Shown one piece after another: positions 1 through 6,289 of a stretch of 6,912 bases of DNA; the stretch's first letter is position 1, and every line of letters starts with the position of its first letter. The stretch is from an uncultured Eubacterium sp. (GTDB taxonomy: Bacteria > Bacillota > Clostridia > Lachnospirales > Lachnospiraceae): NCBI GenBank assembly GCA_902475415.1, contig CABRZK010000136.1:1-6912 (forward strand), read 5' to 3'. The notes below the pieces were generated by a model. That model worked only from the letters and a program-made list of their open reading frames with translations, ran no database searches and was not told the origin of the DNA. Both the position numbers and the translations under genes were made by a program.

Positions 1-2
1 CA

Positions 3-1250
3 AATATGCCAAAGGATACAGTTGCTTATACAACTTCTGAATTCCAGACTGCAGTTGGTAAAATTACAACAGCTACAACTATGGGAACAGTTTCTGATGG
101 AACAGTTACATTAAACAATGTATCAAGTGCAGGTATTTATGTAATTAACGCAGATTCTAAGAGAGATGGAAATCCTACAGCTTATAGATATGCTCCGATG
201 GCAGCATATGTTTCCTTTGGCACATATGATACAACTACAGGTGTTCCGACTACTTTAGTACCTGCAACTGTTAATGCAAAAAGTACAACAGTTGATATTA
301 CAAAAACAGCTGATGAAAGAGATAAAGTAGTAGAAGTTGGAAAAGTTGTTACTTACACTGCTACAACAAAAATGCCATATGTAAGTGCTAATAATAATGT
401 TACAAGCTATAAATTAGTAGATACAATTGATGGTGCAAAATATGTAACAGTAGCAGAAGGCGTTAATAAAGGAAAAGTTAAAGTAGACATTACAGTGGGA
501 ACTACAACAGAAACAGCATATGTTGATGTTGTTAAAAACAAAGATAGAAAAGATACAATTACAGCAGATTTGACAAAATATCTTGGAAAAGCAACACCAG
601 CAAACGAGTATGCATTAAATACATATGCAAATGCTACAGTAACTATTTCCTACAAGGCTGAAGTTACATCTACTGAAGTAAACAATACAATCATTCCTAA
701 TGATGGAAAGAATACATATACTCCTGCAATTGATAGATTATATACAGGTACAGTAACATTAACAAAAACTGGAGAAAACAATAAAAGACTTTCAGGTGCT
801 GAGTTTGTACTTGTAAGAAAATCTGGAACAGGTGAAAATGCAACAGTTAAATATGCGATTGCAACTAAAACAGAAGGTAAATCAGAGTATACAGTAACTG
901 CTTGGGGTGCTGAAGCTGATGCAACTACAATGACAACAGATACAAATGGTAATATCGTTGTAAAAGGTCTTGATGATAGTGTAAATAAAATGACCTATGA
1001 GTTTAAAGAGACAAAAGCACCAGAAGGATACTCCATTAATGAAACAAATGCTAATGTAAAATGGGCAACAGAAGGTGCAGGTGTTGAGGCAGCTACTCGT
1101 ACAGGTGCAGCTTCCATGAACGATACAAAACTTTCCGCTCTTCCACATACAGGTGGTATCGGTACTACAATCTTCACAATCGCTGGTTGCGCAATCATGA
1201 TCGCAGCAGCAGGTTTCTTCTTCGCAAGCCGCAAGAAAGCAAACAGATAA
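3..1250 (+). CDS. Major pilin (isopeptide-forming fimbrial protein, LPHTG-anchored), 5'-truncated by window edge
   Basis: Shaft subunit of a sortase-assembled pilus, covalently polymerised outside the membrane and finally wall-anchored. The frame stays open through the left edge (AAT at 3-5 precedes the first ATG at 6) and no signal peptide is seen, so the true start lies upstream. Counting from the ATG at 6: a GIYVI strand (43-47); a VNAK segment whose K92 is a candidate acceptor lysine; a CnaA-like domain (about 95-235) with candidate isopeptide residues K100, D139 and N227; a CnaB/SpaA domain (about 247-375) with K254, the E-box YEFKETKAPEGY (E335) and N372; then LPHTG (379-383), a hydrophobic segment and the basic tail RKKANR. 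The protein is Thr-rich with almost no Cys, usual for pilins. The isopeptide assignments are inferred from family patterns. Codon use is A/T-ending except in the last 40 or so codons. The family call is firm; the shaft role is inferred from sortase adjacency. Confidence 0.93.
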   Translation, partial: NMPKDTVAYTTSEFQTAVGKITTATTMGTVSDGTVTLNNVSSAGIYVINADSKRDGNPTAYRYAPMAAYVSFGTYDTTTGVPTTLVPATVNAKSTTVDITKTADERDKVVEVGKVVTYTATTKMPYVSANNNVTSYKLVDTIDGAKYVTVAEGVNKGKVKVDITVGTTTETAYVDVVKNKDRKDTITADLTKYLGKATPANEYALNTYANATVTISYKAEVTSTEVNNTIIPNDGKNTYTPAIDRLYTGTVTLTKTGENNKRLSGAEFVLVRKSGTGENATVKYAIATKTEGKSEYTVTAWGAEADATTMTTDTNGNIVVKGLDDSVNKMTYEFKETKAPEGYSINETNANVKWATEGAGVEAATRTGAASMNDTKLSALPHTGGIGTTIFTIAGCAIMIAAAGFFFASRKKANR

Positions 1251-1361
1251 TCAAACCCAATAAGTAACGTTATTGAGTGAACCATAGAATCGGGGGCGAT
1301 AGCCGCCCCCGATTAATTCAAAGAGATAAAATCAGTAAATACAACAACAAGGAGAGCCCGG
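1251..1361 (+). other. Spacer between pilin and sortase genes
   Basis: This is the only sizeable non-coding gap in the window. It holds a weak 6-bp hairpin (CAATAA 1258-1263 with TTATTG 1270-1275), the strong GC stem-loop at 1288-1314, an A-rich stretch (1319-1350), and the sortase ribosome binding site AAGGAG at 1349-1354, 7 bases before the ATG. I found no convincing -35/-10 pair, so the sortases are probably reached by readthrough from the pilin promoter, which lies upstream of the window. Confidence 0.6.
1288..1314 (+). terminator. GC-rich stem-loop after the pilin gene: partial terminator or processing hairpin
   Basis: A perfect 10-bp stem (1288-1297 with 1305-1314) contains a GGGGGC/GCCCCC core. 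One further G-C pair (1298/1304) closes a 5-base ATAGC loop. The bases after the stem (AATTCAAAG) are not a true T-run, so this is not a textbook intrinsic terminator. It sits 37 bp after the pilin stop and 48 bp before the first sortase. Such placement commonly lets a pilin be made in large excess over its sortase, by partial termination or by 3'-end protection of a processed pilin mRNA. That role is inference. Confidence 0.65.
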
Positions 1362-2237
1362 ATGAAAAAGAAAGTCAACAAGTTATTTATTATCATCATT
1401 TTTTTAGCCGGTTTGTCCTTATTGCTGTACCCACTGGTAGCGAATCAGTGGAACAATCACAGACAGAAGCAGTTGATCAGCAATTACGAAAGCTCGATTG
1501 AAGATCAGACCGCAGCAGGAACCATTGATTACAAAGCGGCCATGGCGCAGGCACAGGCATACAATGATGCATTGCTTCCAAGTATTTTGCCAGACTCTTT
1601 CGCAGTGGCAGCGGTCAGTGAGGAAGATGCGACATATGAGAATTGCCTGAACCTGACTGGGGATGGCATGATGGGAATCGTAGAGATTCCGAAAATTGCG
1701 ATTAAACTTCCGATTTATCATGGAACAAGTGATGAAGTGTTGCAGAAAGCGGCAGGACATCTGGAAGGAAGTTCACTTCCGATTGGCGGTGAGAGTACAC
1801 ATGCAGTTATATCCGCACACCGTGGATTGCCGAGTGCATCACTTTTTACCGATCTGGATCAGATGGAGATCGGAGATCATTTCCTGATTCATGTGCTGGA
1901 TGAAACGCTTTGCTACGAAGTGGATGATATTTCCGTGGTAGAGCCGGAGGATACAGCAAAACTTGCTGTAGTAGATGGTGAGGATCTGGTGACATTGCTG
2001 ACCTGTACACCTTATGGTGTGAACACACAGAGACTTCTGGTACAGGGACACAGAGTACCGTATGAGGAGCAGGCGGTAGCGGATGAGAAGACACCGCTCA
2101 GTGGAATCAGTTTACATACAAACTATTTGTTTTGGGTAATTGTCGGAATGGTAGTTACCGGAGTATTTGTCCTTATATTATTTATCAGAGAGAAGAGACT
2201 GCGTAAGAAAGCAGAAGAGACAACAAAGGAATCCTGA
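1362..2237 (+). CDS. srtC: Class C sortase (pilus polymerase), first of a tandem pair
   Basis: Membrane-bound cysteine transpeptidase that cleaves LPXTG-type signals between T and G and joins the threonine to a lysine of the next pilin. The 291-aa length fits class C. There is an N-terminal membrane segment (about 8-25), a helical region, a sortase core (about 103-232) and a second C-terminal membrane segment (about 255-275) followed by a basic tail; a C-terminal membrane segment is typical of class C. Catalytic residues are H153 (SAHRG), C215 (TLLTC) and R224 (VNTQR). The lid region before the core reads PDSF (77-80), so D78-S79-F80 would replace the classical D-P-F/W lid. The start has AAGGAG 7 bases upstream. 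It is followed after only 2 bases by a paralogous sortase. The substrate is probably the LPHTG pilin immediately upstream (inference). Confidence 0.95.
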   Translation: MKKKVNKLFIIIIFLAGLSLLLYPLVANQWNNHRQKQLISNYESSIEDQTAAGTIDYKAAMAQAQAYNDALLPSILPDSFAVAAVSEEDATYENCLNLTGDGMMGIVEIPKIAIKLPIYHGTSDEVLQKAAGHLEGSSLPIGGESTHAVISAHRGLPSASLFTDLDQMEIGDHFLIHVLDETLCYEVDDISVVEPEDTAKLAVVDGEDLVTLLTCTPYGVNTQRLLVQGHRVPYEEQAVADEKTPLSGISLHTNYLFWVIVGMVVTGVFVLILFIREKRLRKKAEETTKES

Positions 2238-2239
2238 GG

Positions 2240-3148
2240 ATGAAAGAGCAAGAAAATGAAAAAAAGCCTGTGAAGAAGAAAAAAGGAAAGCTGGCGCCGG
2301 TTTTATTTGGACTCCTGTTTCTGATTGGATTCGGAATCCTGGCTTATCCGACGATTTCCAACCAGTGGAACACGTATCGACAGAGTCAGCTGATCAGCAG
2401 CTATAACAATAAAGTAGAAGAAATGACACCGGAGGATTTTTCCGAGGAGTGGCAGAAAGCAGAAGAATTCAATGCTACGATCACACACAATAATCTGTAT
2501 GGGGATGTGTTTGGAGAAGACGACGGAGATTTGAAAAATACCGATTACTGGAAAGTACTGAATGTGGCAGATGATGGAGTCATGGGTTATCTGTCCATTC
2601 CAAAGATCAACATCAAACTGGCGATTTATCATGGCACAGCAGATGATGTATTACAGACAGGTGTCGGACATCTCAATGGTACCAAACTTCCAATCGGAGG
2701 TGAGAGTACACACAGCATACTGGCAGCACACAGAGGTTTGCCAAGTGCAAAATTATTTACCGATATCGACCAGCTGGAGGCTGGAGATAAATTTTACATC
2801 CATGTCCTGGATGAGGTACTTGCCTATCAGGTAGATCAGATTTTACCGATGGTGGACAAGGATGACCATGAGACGCTGCAGAAAGCACTGCAGATCGAAG
2901 AAGGAAAGGACCAGGTGACATTGTTTACCTGTACACCATATGGTGTAAACTCCCATCGTTTACTTGTAAGAGGAACGAGAGTGCCGTATAATGGAGAAGA
3001 GGATGCATCTGCACAGACAGTGACAGACACGATGTTGCATACGATTCAGAATTACTACATGCTGTATCTGATTCTGGGAATTGCGATCACGATTCTGATC
3101 ATCCTTATCATGAAATTAGTATCAGGAAGAAAACAGCGTAAGTCATAA
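2240..3148 (+). CDS. srtC: Class C sortase (pilus polymerase or subunit-incorporating), second of a tandem pair
   Basis: A 302-aa paralogue of the sortase just upstream, sharing long near-identical stretches such as PIGGESTH and the HRGLPSA-LFTD region. A Lys-rich cytoplasmic leader (about 1-18) precedes a membrane segment (about 20-38). The core begins near GVMGYLSIPKI (113-123), and a second membrane segment lies at about 272-292, followed by a basic tail. Catalytic residues are H164 (AAHRG), C231 (TLFTC) and R240 (VNSHR). The lid region reads GDVF (88-91), so D89-V90-F91 again lacks the usual proline. The start lies 2 bases past the previous stop, with AAGGA at 2226-2230 inside the previous gene, implying translational coupling. 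Two class C sortases in one pilus locus often divide labour between shaft polymerisation and adding accessory pilins; which does which cannot be told here. Confidence 0.95.
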   Translation: MKEQENEKKPVKKKKGKLAPVLFGLLFLIGFGILAYPTISNQWNTYRQSQLISSYNNKVEEMTPEDFSEEWQKAEEFNATITHNNLYGDVFGEDDGDLKNTDYWKVLNVADDGVMGYLSIPKINIKLAIYHGTADDVLQTGVGHLNGTKLPIGGESTHSILAAHRGLPSAKLFTDIDQLEAGDKFYIHVLDEVLAYQVDQILPMVDKDDHETLQKALQIEEGKDQVTLFTCTPYGVNSHRLLVRGTRVPYNGEEDASAQTVTDTMLHTIQNYYMLYLILGIAITILIILIMKLVSGRKQRKS

Positions 3149-3177
3149 ACAGACATCTTGAAGGAGGAGACGAGGCG

Positions 3178-4179
3178 ATGATGAGAAAAAGAGTAAAAGA
3201 AGGAAGTGCCATTTTCCTGGCTCTGGCGGTGGCGTTTTCCGTATTTGCTTTGCCGGGCGTATGGGCAGCGAATGCAATACAGGTGGGCAGGACAGATTGC
3301 TCCGTAGAATTTTCTGTCGGAAGTGATTATACAGAGCTGCAGAAATCAGATGTGACAGTTGATTTATACAAAGTTGCTTCTGTGGACAAATCCAGTGAGT
3401 ATACCGTAGTCAAAGATTTCAAGGGGCTGGATGTAAGCGGACTGAGCATCGAAGACAAAGCCGGATCCGCAGCGGAATGGGAAAAAAGAGCTGAGACGGC
3501 AGCCCAGATGGTGACAGATGGCAGCATTGCACCGACGAAAAAAGTCGTGACAAAAAATGGTATGGTGACAGCCAATAATCTGGAGACAGGTCTCTACCTG
3601 ATCTGTCCGGAACAGGTTGTGACAGATAATTATACTTATACATTTGCTCCGTCCATGGTTTCTCTGCCGAATAACTATTATGGAAATGGCGGCAGCGACA
3701 CATGGGTATACAATCTGACCGGAGAAAACGGCATTACATTAAAGCCGGAACAGCATGAGCGGTTTGGTGATCTCCTGATCAACAAGACACTGACTGCATT
3801 GAATGCAACATCCGGAGACAAAGCAACCTTTGTTTTTCAGATTGATATCACAAAAGCGGACGGAACAACGGAGAGTAAAGTGGAAGCTCTTACCTTTGAT
3901 GCGGCAGGTAAACAGTCCGCAAAGATCACCGGTTTACCGGCGGGTGCACAGGTGAAAGTGACAGAGGTTTACAGCGGAGCTTCTTATAAGCTGACATCCA
4001 TGAACGGAGTTCAGACAACAATTACAGCAAATGATGAGTACAGCGCAGCTGGCGCACCGACTGCAGAAGCATCCTTTATCAACAAGGCAGATGGACGTAC
4101 AAATGGCGGATACGGCGTAGTCAACCATTTTGAATTAGATGAAAATGGTCAGTATCAGTATATTGCGCAGGAAAAGTAA
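3178..4179 (+). CDS. Secreted pilin-like protein without a sorting signal (accessory pilin candidate)
   Basis: 333 aa. The basic start and hydrophobic core give a signal peptide, with likely cleavage after VWA (28-30) and no lipobox. The N-terminal domain (about 35-190) follows the pilin plan: VTVDLYKVAS (59-68), an ETGLYLI strand (136-142), the APSMVSLPN segment (157-165), then WVYNL and GITLKPE, where K189 sits where pilins carry their acceptor lysine. The second domain (about 197-305) resembles the Spy0128/DUF7601-type isopeptide fold, with K203 (INKTL), E263 (VTEVY) and N302 (FINKAD) as candidate cross-link residues. The C-terminus (GQYQYIAQEK) has no LPXTG-like motif and no membrane segment. 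AAGGAGG at 3161-3167 lies 10 bases from the first of two adjacent ATGs (3178, 3181). Its place after the sortases suggests a pilus accessory subunit (inference). A non-covalently held surface protein is the alternative. Confidence 0.85.
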   Translation: MMRKRVKEGSAIFLALAVAFSVFALPGVWAANAIQVGRTDCSVEFSVGSDYTELQKSDVTVDLYKVASVDKSSEYTVVKDFKGLDVSGLSIEDKAGSAAEWEKRAETAAQMVTDGSIAPTKKVVTKNGMVTANNLETGLYLICPEQVVTDNYTYTFAPSMVSLPNNYYGNGGSDTWVYNLTGENGITLKPEQHERFGDLLINKTLTALNATSGDKATFVFQIDITKADGTTESKVEALTFDAAGKQSAKITGLPAGAQVKVTEVYSGASYKLTSMNGVQTTITANDEYSAAGAPTAEASFINKADGRTNGGYGVVNHFELDENGQYQYIAQEK

Positions 4180-4194
4180 AAGGAGGGATGCCAA

Positions 4195-4707
4195 ATGAGA
4201 AAGCTACATAAAACACCATTGGTTCTGGCAGCTGCAGCGATTGCTCTCACCGGCTCCCTGACCGTGGGAAGTGCGATGGCGTATTTCACGACATATGCCA
4301 CAGCCCAGGGTGGTGTCAAAATGAACATGGGATTTACGCAGACAGTCCCGAAGGAAGAAGTCGATGAAAACGGCAAGCATATAACGATCCAGAATACCGG
4401 CGATTATGACTGCTTCGTCAGAGTGAAAGCATTTGCTCCGGTGGATTTAAGCTATAAAGCCCCGGATGGCGGCTGGACAGCCGGTGAAGACGGTTACTGG
4501 TATTACAATGAGGTACTTTCGGCAGGACAGACTACCGCAAATGAGCTGAATGTAAGTTATACATTCCCGGCCGGGGATGATAAAGCTTCTGAGTTCAACG
4601 TAGTCGTGATCCAGGAGTGTACACCGGTTCTGTATGATGCAGAAGGAAATGCATATGCAGACTGGAACAAAGTAGTGACAGCAGACAGTGACGAGACACA
4701 GGAGTAG
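4195..4707 (+). CDS. Small secreted TasA/camelysin-like protein
   Basis: 170 aa. The signal peptide ends SLTVGSAMA|YFTTYATA; the G-x-A-x-A-Y-F-T arrangement recalls TasA/CalY-family precursors, which in Bacillus are cut by SipW. The mature region has a VKMNMGF strand (41-47), an ITIQNTGDYDCFVRVKAFAP segment (63-82) typical of the β-sandwich of this group, an aromatic patch DGYWYYNE (99-106), and FNVVVIQECTPV (134-145). It ends in an acidic tail. There is no sorting motif and no C-terminal membrane segment. AAAGGAGGG lies 7 bases before the ATG, and the gene starts 15 bases after the previous stop. It shares the V-x-MNM strand and the N-[TS]-G-...-FVRV segment with the next gene product, so the two are probably paralogues. 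A role as a matrix or fibre subunit is inferred from the family and is not shown by the sequence. Confidence 0.8.
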   Translation: MRKLHKTPLVLAAAAIALTGSLTVGSAMAYFTTYATAQGGVKMNMGFTQTVPKEEVDENGKHITIQNTGDYDCFVRVKAFAPVDLSYKAPDGGWTAGEDGYWYYNEVLSAGQTTANELNVSYTFPAGDDKASEFNVVVIQECTPVLYDAEGNAYADWNKVVTADSDETQE

Positions 4708-4711
4708 GAGG
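4706..4711 (+). promoter_or_regulatory. Ribosome binding site deciding the start of the gene at 4721
   Basis: AGGAGG overlaps the stop codon (TAG, 4705-4707) of the preceding gene. It lies 9 bases before the ATG at 4721 but only 3 bases before the ATG at 4715, and downstream of the in-frame ATG at 4688. This favours 4721 as the start and argues against 4688, which would put a charged, non-signal-like extension in front of the export signal. Confidence 0.8.
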
Positions 4712-4720
4712 TACATGAAA

Positions 4721-5473
4721 ATGAAAAGAAAGAAAAAACATTCATTTCCAAAAGTAACAGTCCTTCTTCTGGCGGCATCCGCAGTGCTTCTGGTTGGAAG
4801 CGGCGTCGGAAGCGCAAGGGCTGCACTGACATATTACAGTGAGAATTATTCCGTACAGATGAATATGCAGAGTATCGGTGTATCTCTGGTAGAAAATGAC
4901 CAGGTGGTCAGCAGCAGAGATTACGCAGATGCGGATAAGTGGGAAGGAACCACAGAAGGTTCCCTGCTGAGCAATCTGCTTGGCGAGGACGAGAAGTTTA
5001 CACCGGGCAAGAAGTATGGCGAAGCGATCAGCGTAACAAATAGCGGAAATATCGATACATTTGTACGTGTGACGATTACCAAAAGCTGGCAGGATGCAAA
5101 TGGTGGCAAGAATACTTCACTGGATCCGCAGTTGATCGAGCTGAATTACCTGACAGATAACGGCTGGGTGATCGCAGCAGATCAGTCCACCACAGAGCGT
5201 ACCGTTCTGTACTACACAAAGGCATTGCCTGTGGGAGAGTCCACACCGGCATTGTCTGATACACTCAGAATCAATGAATCCATAGCTTCTGAAGTGAACA
5301 AGATAGTAAAAGATAACACGATCACTTATACTTATAAATATGACGGTTATACCTTCCATCTGGATGCAGAGGTTGATGCAGTTCAGACACACAACGCGAA
5401 AGAAGCGATTAAGAGTGCCTGGGGTGTGGATGTCAATGTGACAGAGGATGAGACCGGATTGAGTCTGCAGTAA
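4721..5473 (+). CDS. Secreted TasA/camelysin-like protein with QTHNA C-terminal motif
   Basis: 250 aa from the ATG at 4721 (4715 possible, adding 2 residues). A basic stretch KRKKK precedes a hydrophobic core and a likely cleavage site after SARA (31-34), giving a mature start near ALTYYSENY. The mature protein has VQMNM (45-49), a GEAISVTNSGNIDTFVRVTITKSW segment split across 100-123 that parallels NTGDYDCFVRV of the preceding product, a NGWV...VLYYTKALPVGES region (147-174), and near the C-terminus VDAVQTHNAKEAIKSAWGV (218-236). I recognise this tail as recurring in TasA-like proteins of gut Clostridia, but its function is unknown to me. No LPXTG and no C-terminal membrane segment are present. 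It lies 13 bases after the previous gene and 14 before the next. It probably acts with the preceding paralogue as a surface fibre or matrix component (inference). Confidence 0.8.
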   Translation: MKRKKKHSFPKVTVLLLAASAVLLVGSGVGSARAALTYYSENYSVQMNMQSIGVSLVENDQVVSSRDYADADKWEGTTEGSLLSNLLGEDEKFTPGKKYGEAISVTNSGNIDTFVRVTITKSWQDANGGKNTSLDPQLIELNYLTDNGWVIAADQSTTERTVLYYTKALPVGESTPALSDTLRINESIASEVNKIVKDNTITYTYKYDGYTFHLDAEVDAVQTHNAKEAIKSAWGVDVNVTEDETGLSLQ

Positions 5474-5487
5474 GGAGGTACAGAAGG

Positions 5488-6288
5488 ATGAAAAAGAAAA
5501 TTTTGTGCCTTGTGCTGACACTTGCACTGACAGCAGGCATGGCAACAACTGCATTTGCAAAGGATTATCAGGGAGCTGACGGATGGAATGTCACGTTCGA
5601 CGGCAGCAAGATGAACAGTAATTTCAAGGATTCTGATGTGACAGATGAGATGGCAAATATTCAGCCGGGCGACAGCATTGAGCTGAAAGTCCAGGTTACA
5701 AACTCTGACAGCGCCAGAACAGACTGGTATATGACCAACGAAGTCATTCAGACACTGGAAGATGCAAAAGATTCTGCAGAAGGAGGCGCGTATACTTACC
5801 GCCTGACTTATGTGGGAACTGACAATAAAGAATCCGTACTTTACGACAGTGAAACTGTTGGTGGTGAGGGTGAATCACAGTCTGGTGAAGGTCTGAAACA
5901 GGTAGATAATTCCACTCAGGATTATTTTTACCTCGGCAGACTATCTTCCGGCGAGAGCGGAACCGTACATTTGACGGTTGGCGTTGACGGTGAGACACAG
6001 GGTAACGGCTATCAGATGACTCTGGCAAAGCTGCGGATGAATTTCGCAACAGAGAAAGTGACAGAGGCAACAACCACCATCAAAGAGAACAAAGTCGAGA
6101 AGAAAGTTCCGGGAAAAGACAATGTCATTACATTGACCAAACGCGTAAAGACTGGTGATACAAATCTGATGCTCAGATATTGTACCATTGCACTGGCAGC
6201 CGGTATCGTGTGTCTGTTCCTCGCAATTTTCACTATGAAACGCAGAAAGAAAGAAGCTTCTGCCACACACAGGAAAGGAGAGATGTAA
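5488..6288 (+). CDS. Secreted surface protein with C-terminal anchor and VKTGD sorting-like motif
   Basis: 266 aa. The signal peptide has cleavage likely after AFA (22-24). The ectodomain (25-190) contains IQPGDSIELKVQVTN (58-72) and DWYMTNEVIQTLED (79-92), a layout like the β-sandwich surface proteins encoded beside TasA-like genes. A polar, Gly/Ser-rich stretch (124-137) may be a loop or linker. A Thr/Lys-rich stalk (190-215) leads to VKTGD (220-224), a membrane segment (about 232-249) and the basic tail KRRKK plus 11 residues. This is the architecture of a sortase substrate, but L-P of LPXTG is replaced and position 5 is followed by D, so it may be cut by a specialised sortase or simply be membrane-anchored. 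AAGGAGG (5472-5478) lies 9 bases before the ATG and overlaps the previous stop. It could be the anchor of the assembly built from the preceding TasA-like proteins (inference). Confidence 0.82.
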   Translation: MKKKILCLVLTLALTAGMATTAFAKDYQGADGWNVTFDGSKMNSNFKDSDVTDEMANIQPGDSIELKVQVTNSDSARTDWYMTNEVIQTLEDAKDSAEGGAYTYRLTYVGTDNKESVLYDSETVGGEGESQSGEGLKQVDNSTQDYFYLGRLSSGESGTVHLTVGVDGETQGNGYQMTLAKLRMNFATEKVTEATTTIKENKVEKKVPGKDNVITLTKRVKTGDTNLMLRYCTIALAAGIVCLFLAIFTMKRRKKEASATHRKGEM

Positions 6289-6289
6289 G

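Noticed and set aside
6..8. ATG at 6 as the true pilin start
   Set aside because: There is no ribosome binding site, no signal peptide follows, and the frame is open at the left edge. The sequence that follows is already mid-domain.
1313..1341. Possible promoter TTAATT, 17 bases, TAAATA before the first sortase
   Set aside because: Each box matches the consensus at only about half its positions, and the start site would fall inside the ribosome binding site. Chance matches are expected in this AT-rich stretch.
1277..1501. Open frame on the + strand spanning the hairpin and the sortase start
   Set aside because: It overlaps the sortase in another frame, reads through the stem-loop, and has no ribosome binding site or plausible protein features.
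4688..4720. In-frame ATG at 4688 as start of the second TasA-like gene
   Set aside because: It lies inside the preceding gene, has no ribosome binding site of its own and adds a charged leader ahead of the export signal. AGGAGG at 4706-4711 points to 4721 (or 4715).
5117..5560. Long antisense open frames, e.g. 5117-5560 and 5941-6393 on the - strand
   Set aside because: They lie opposite well-supported genes, give Cys/His/Leu-rich translations with no recognisable domain, and lack ribosome binding sites.
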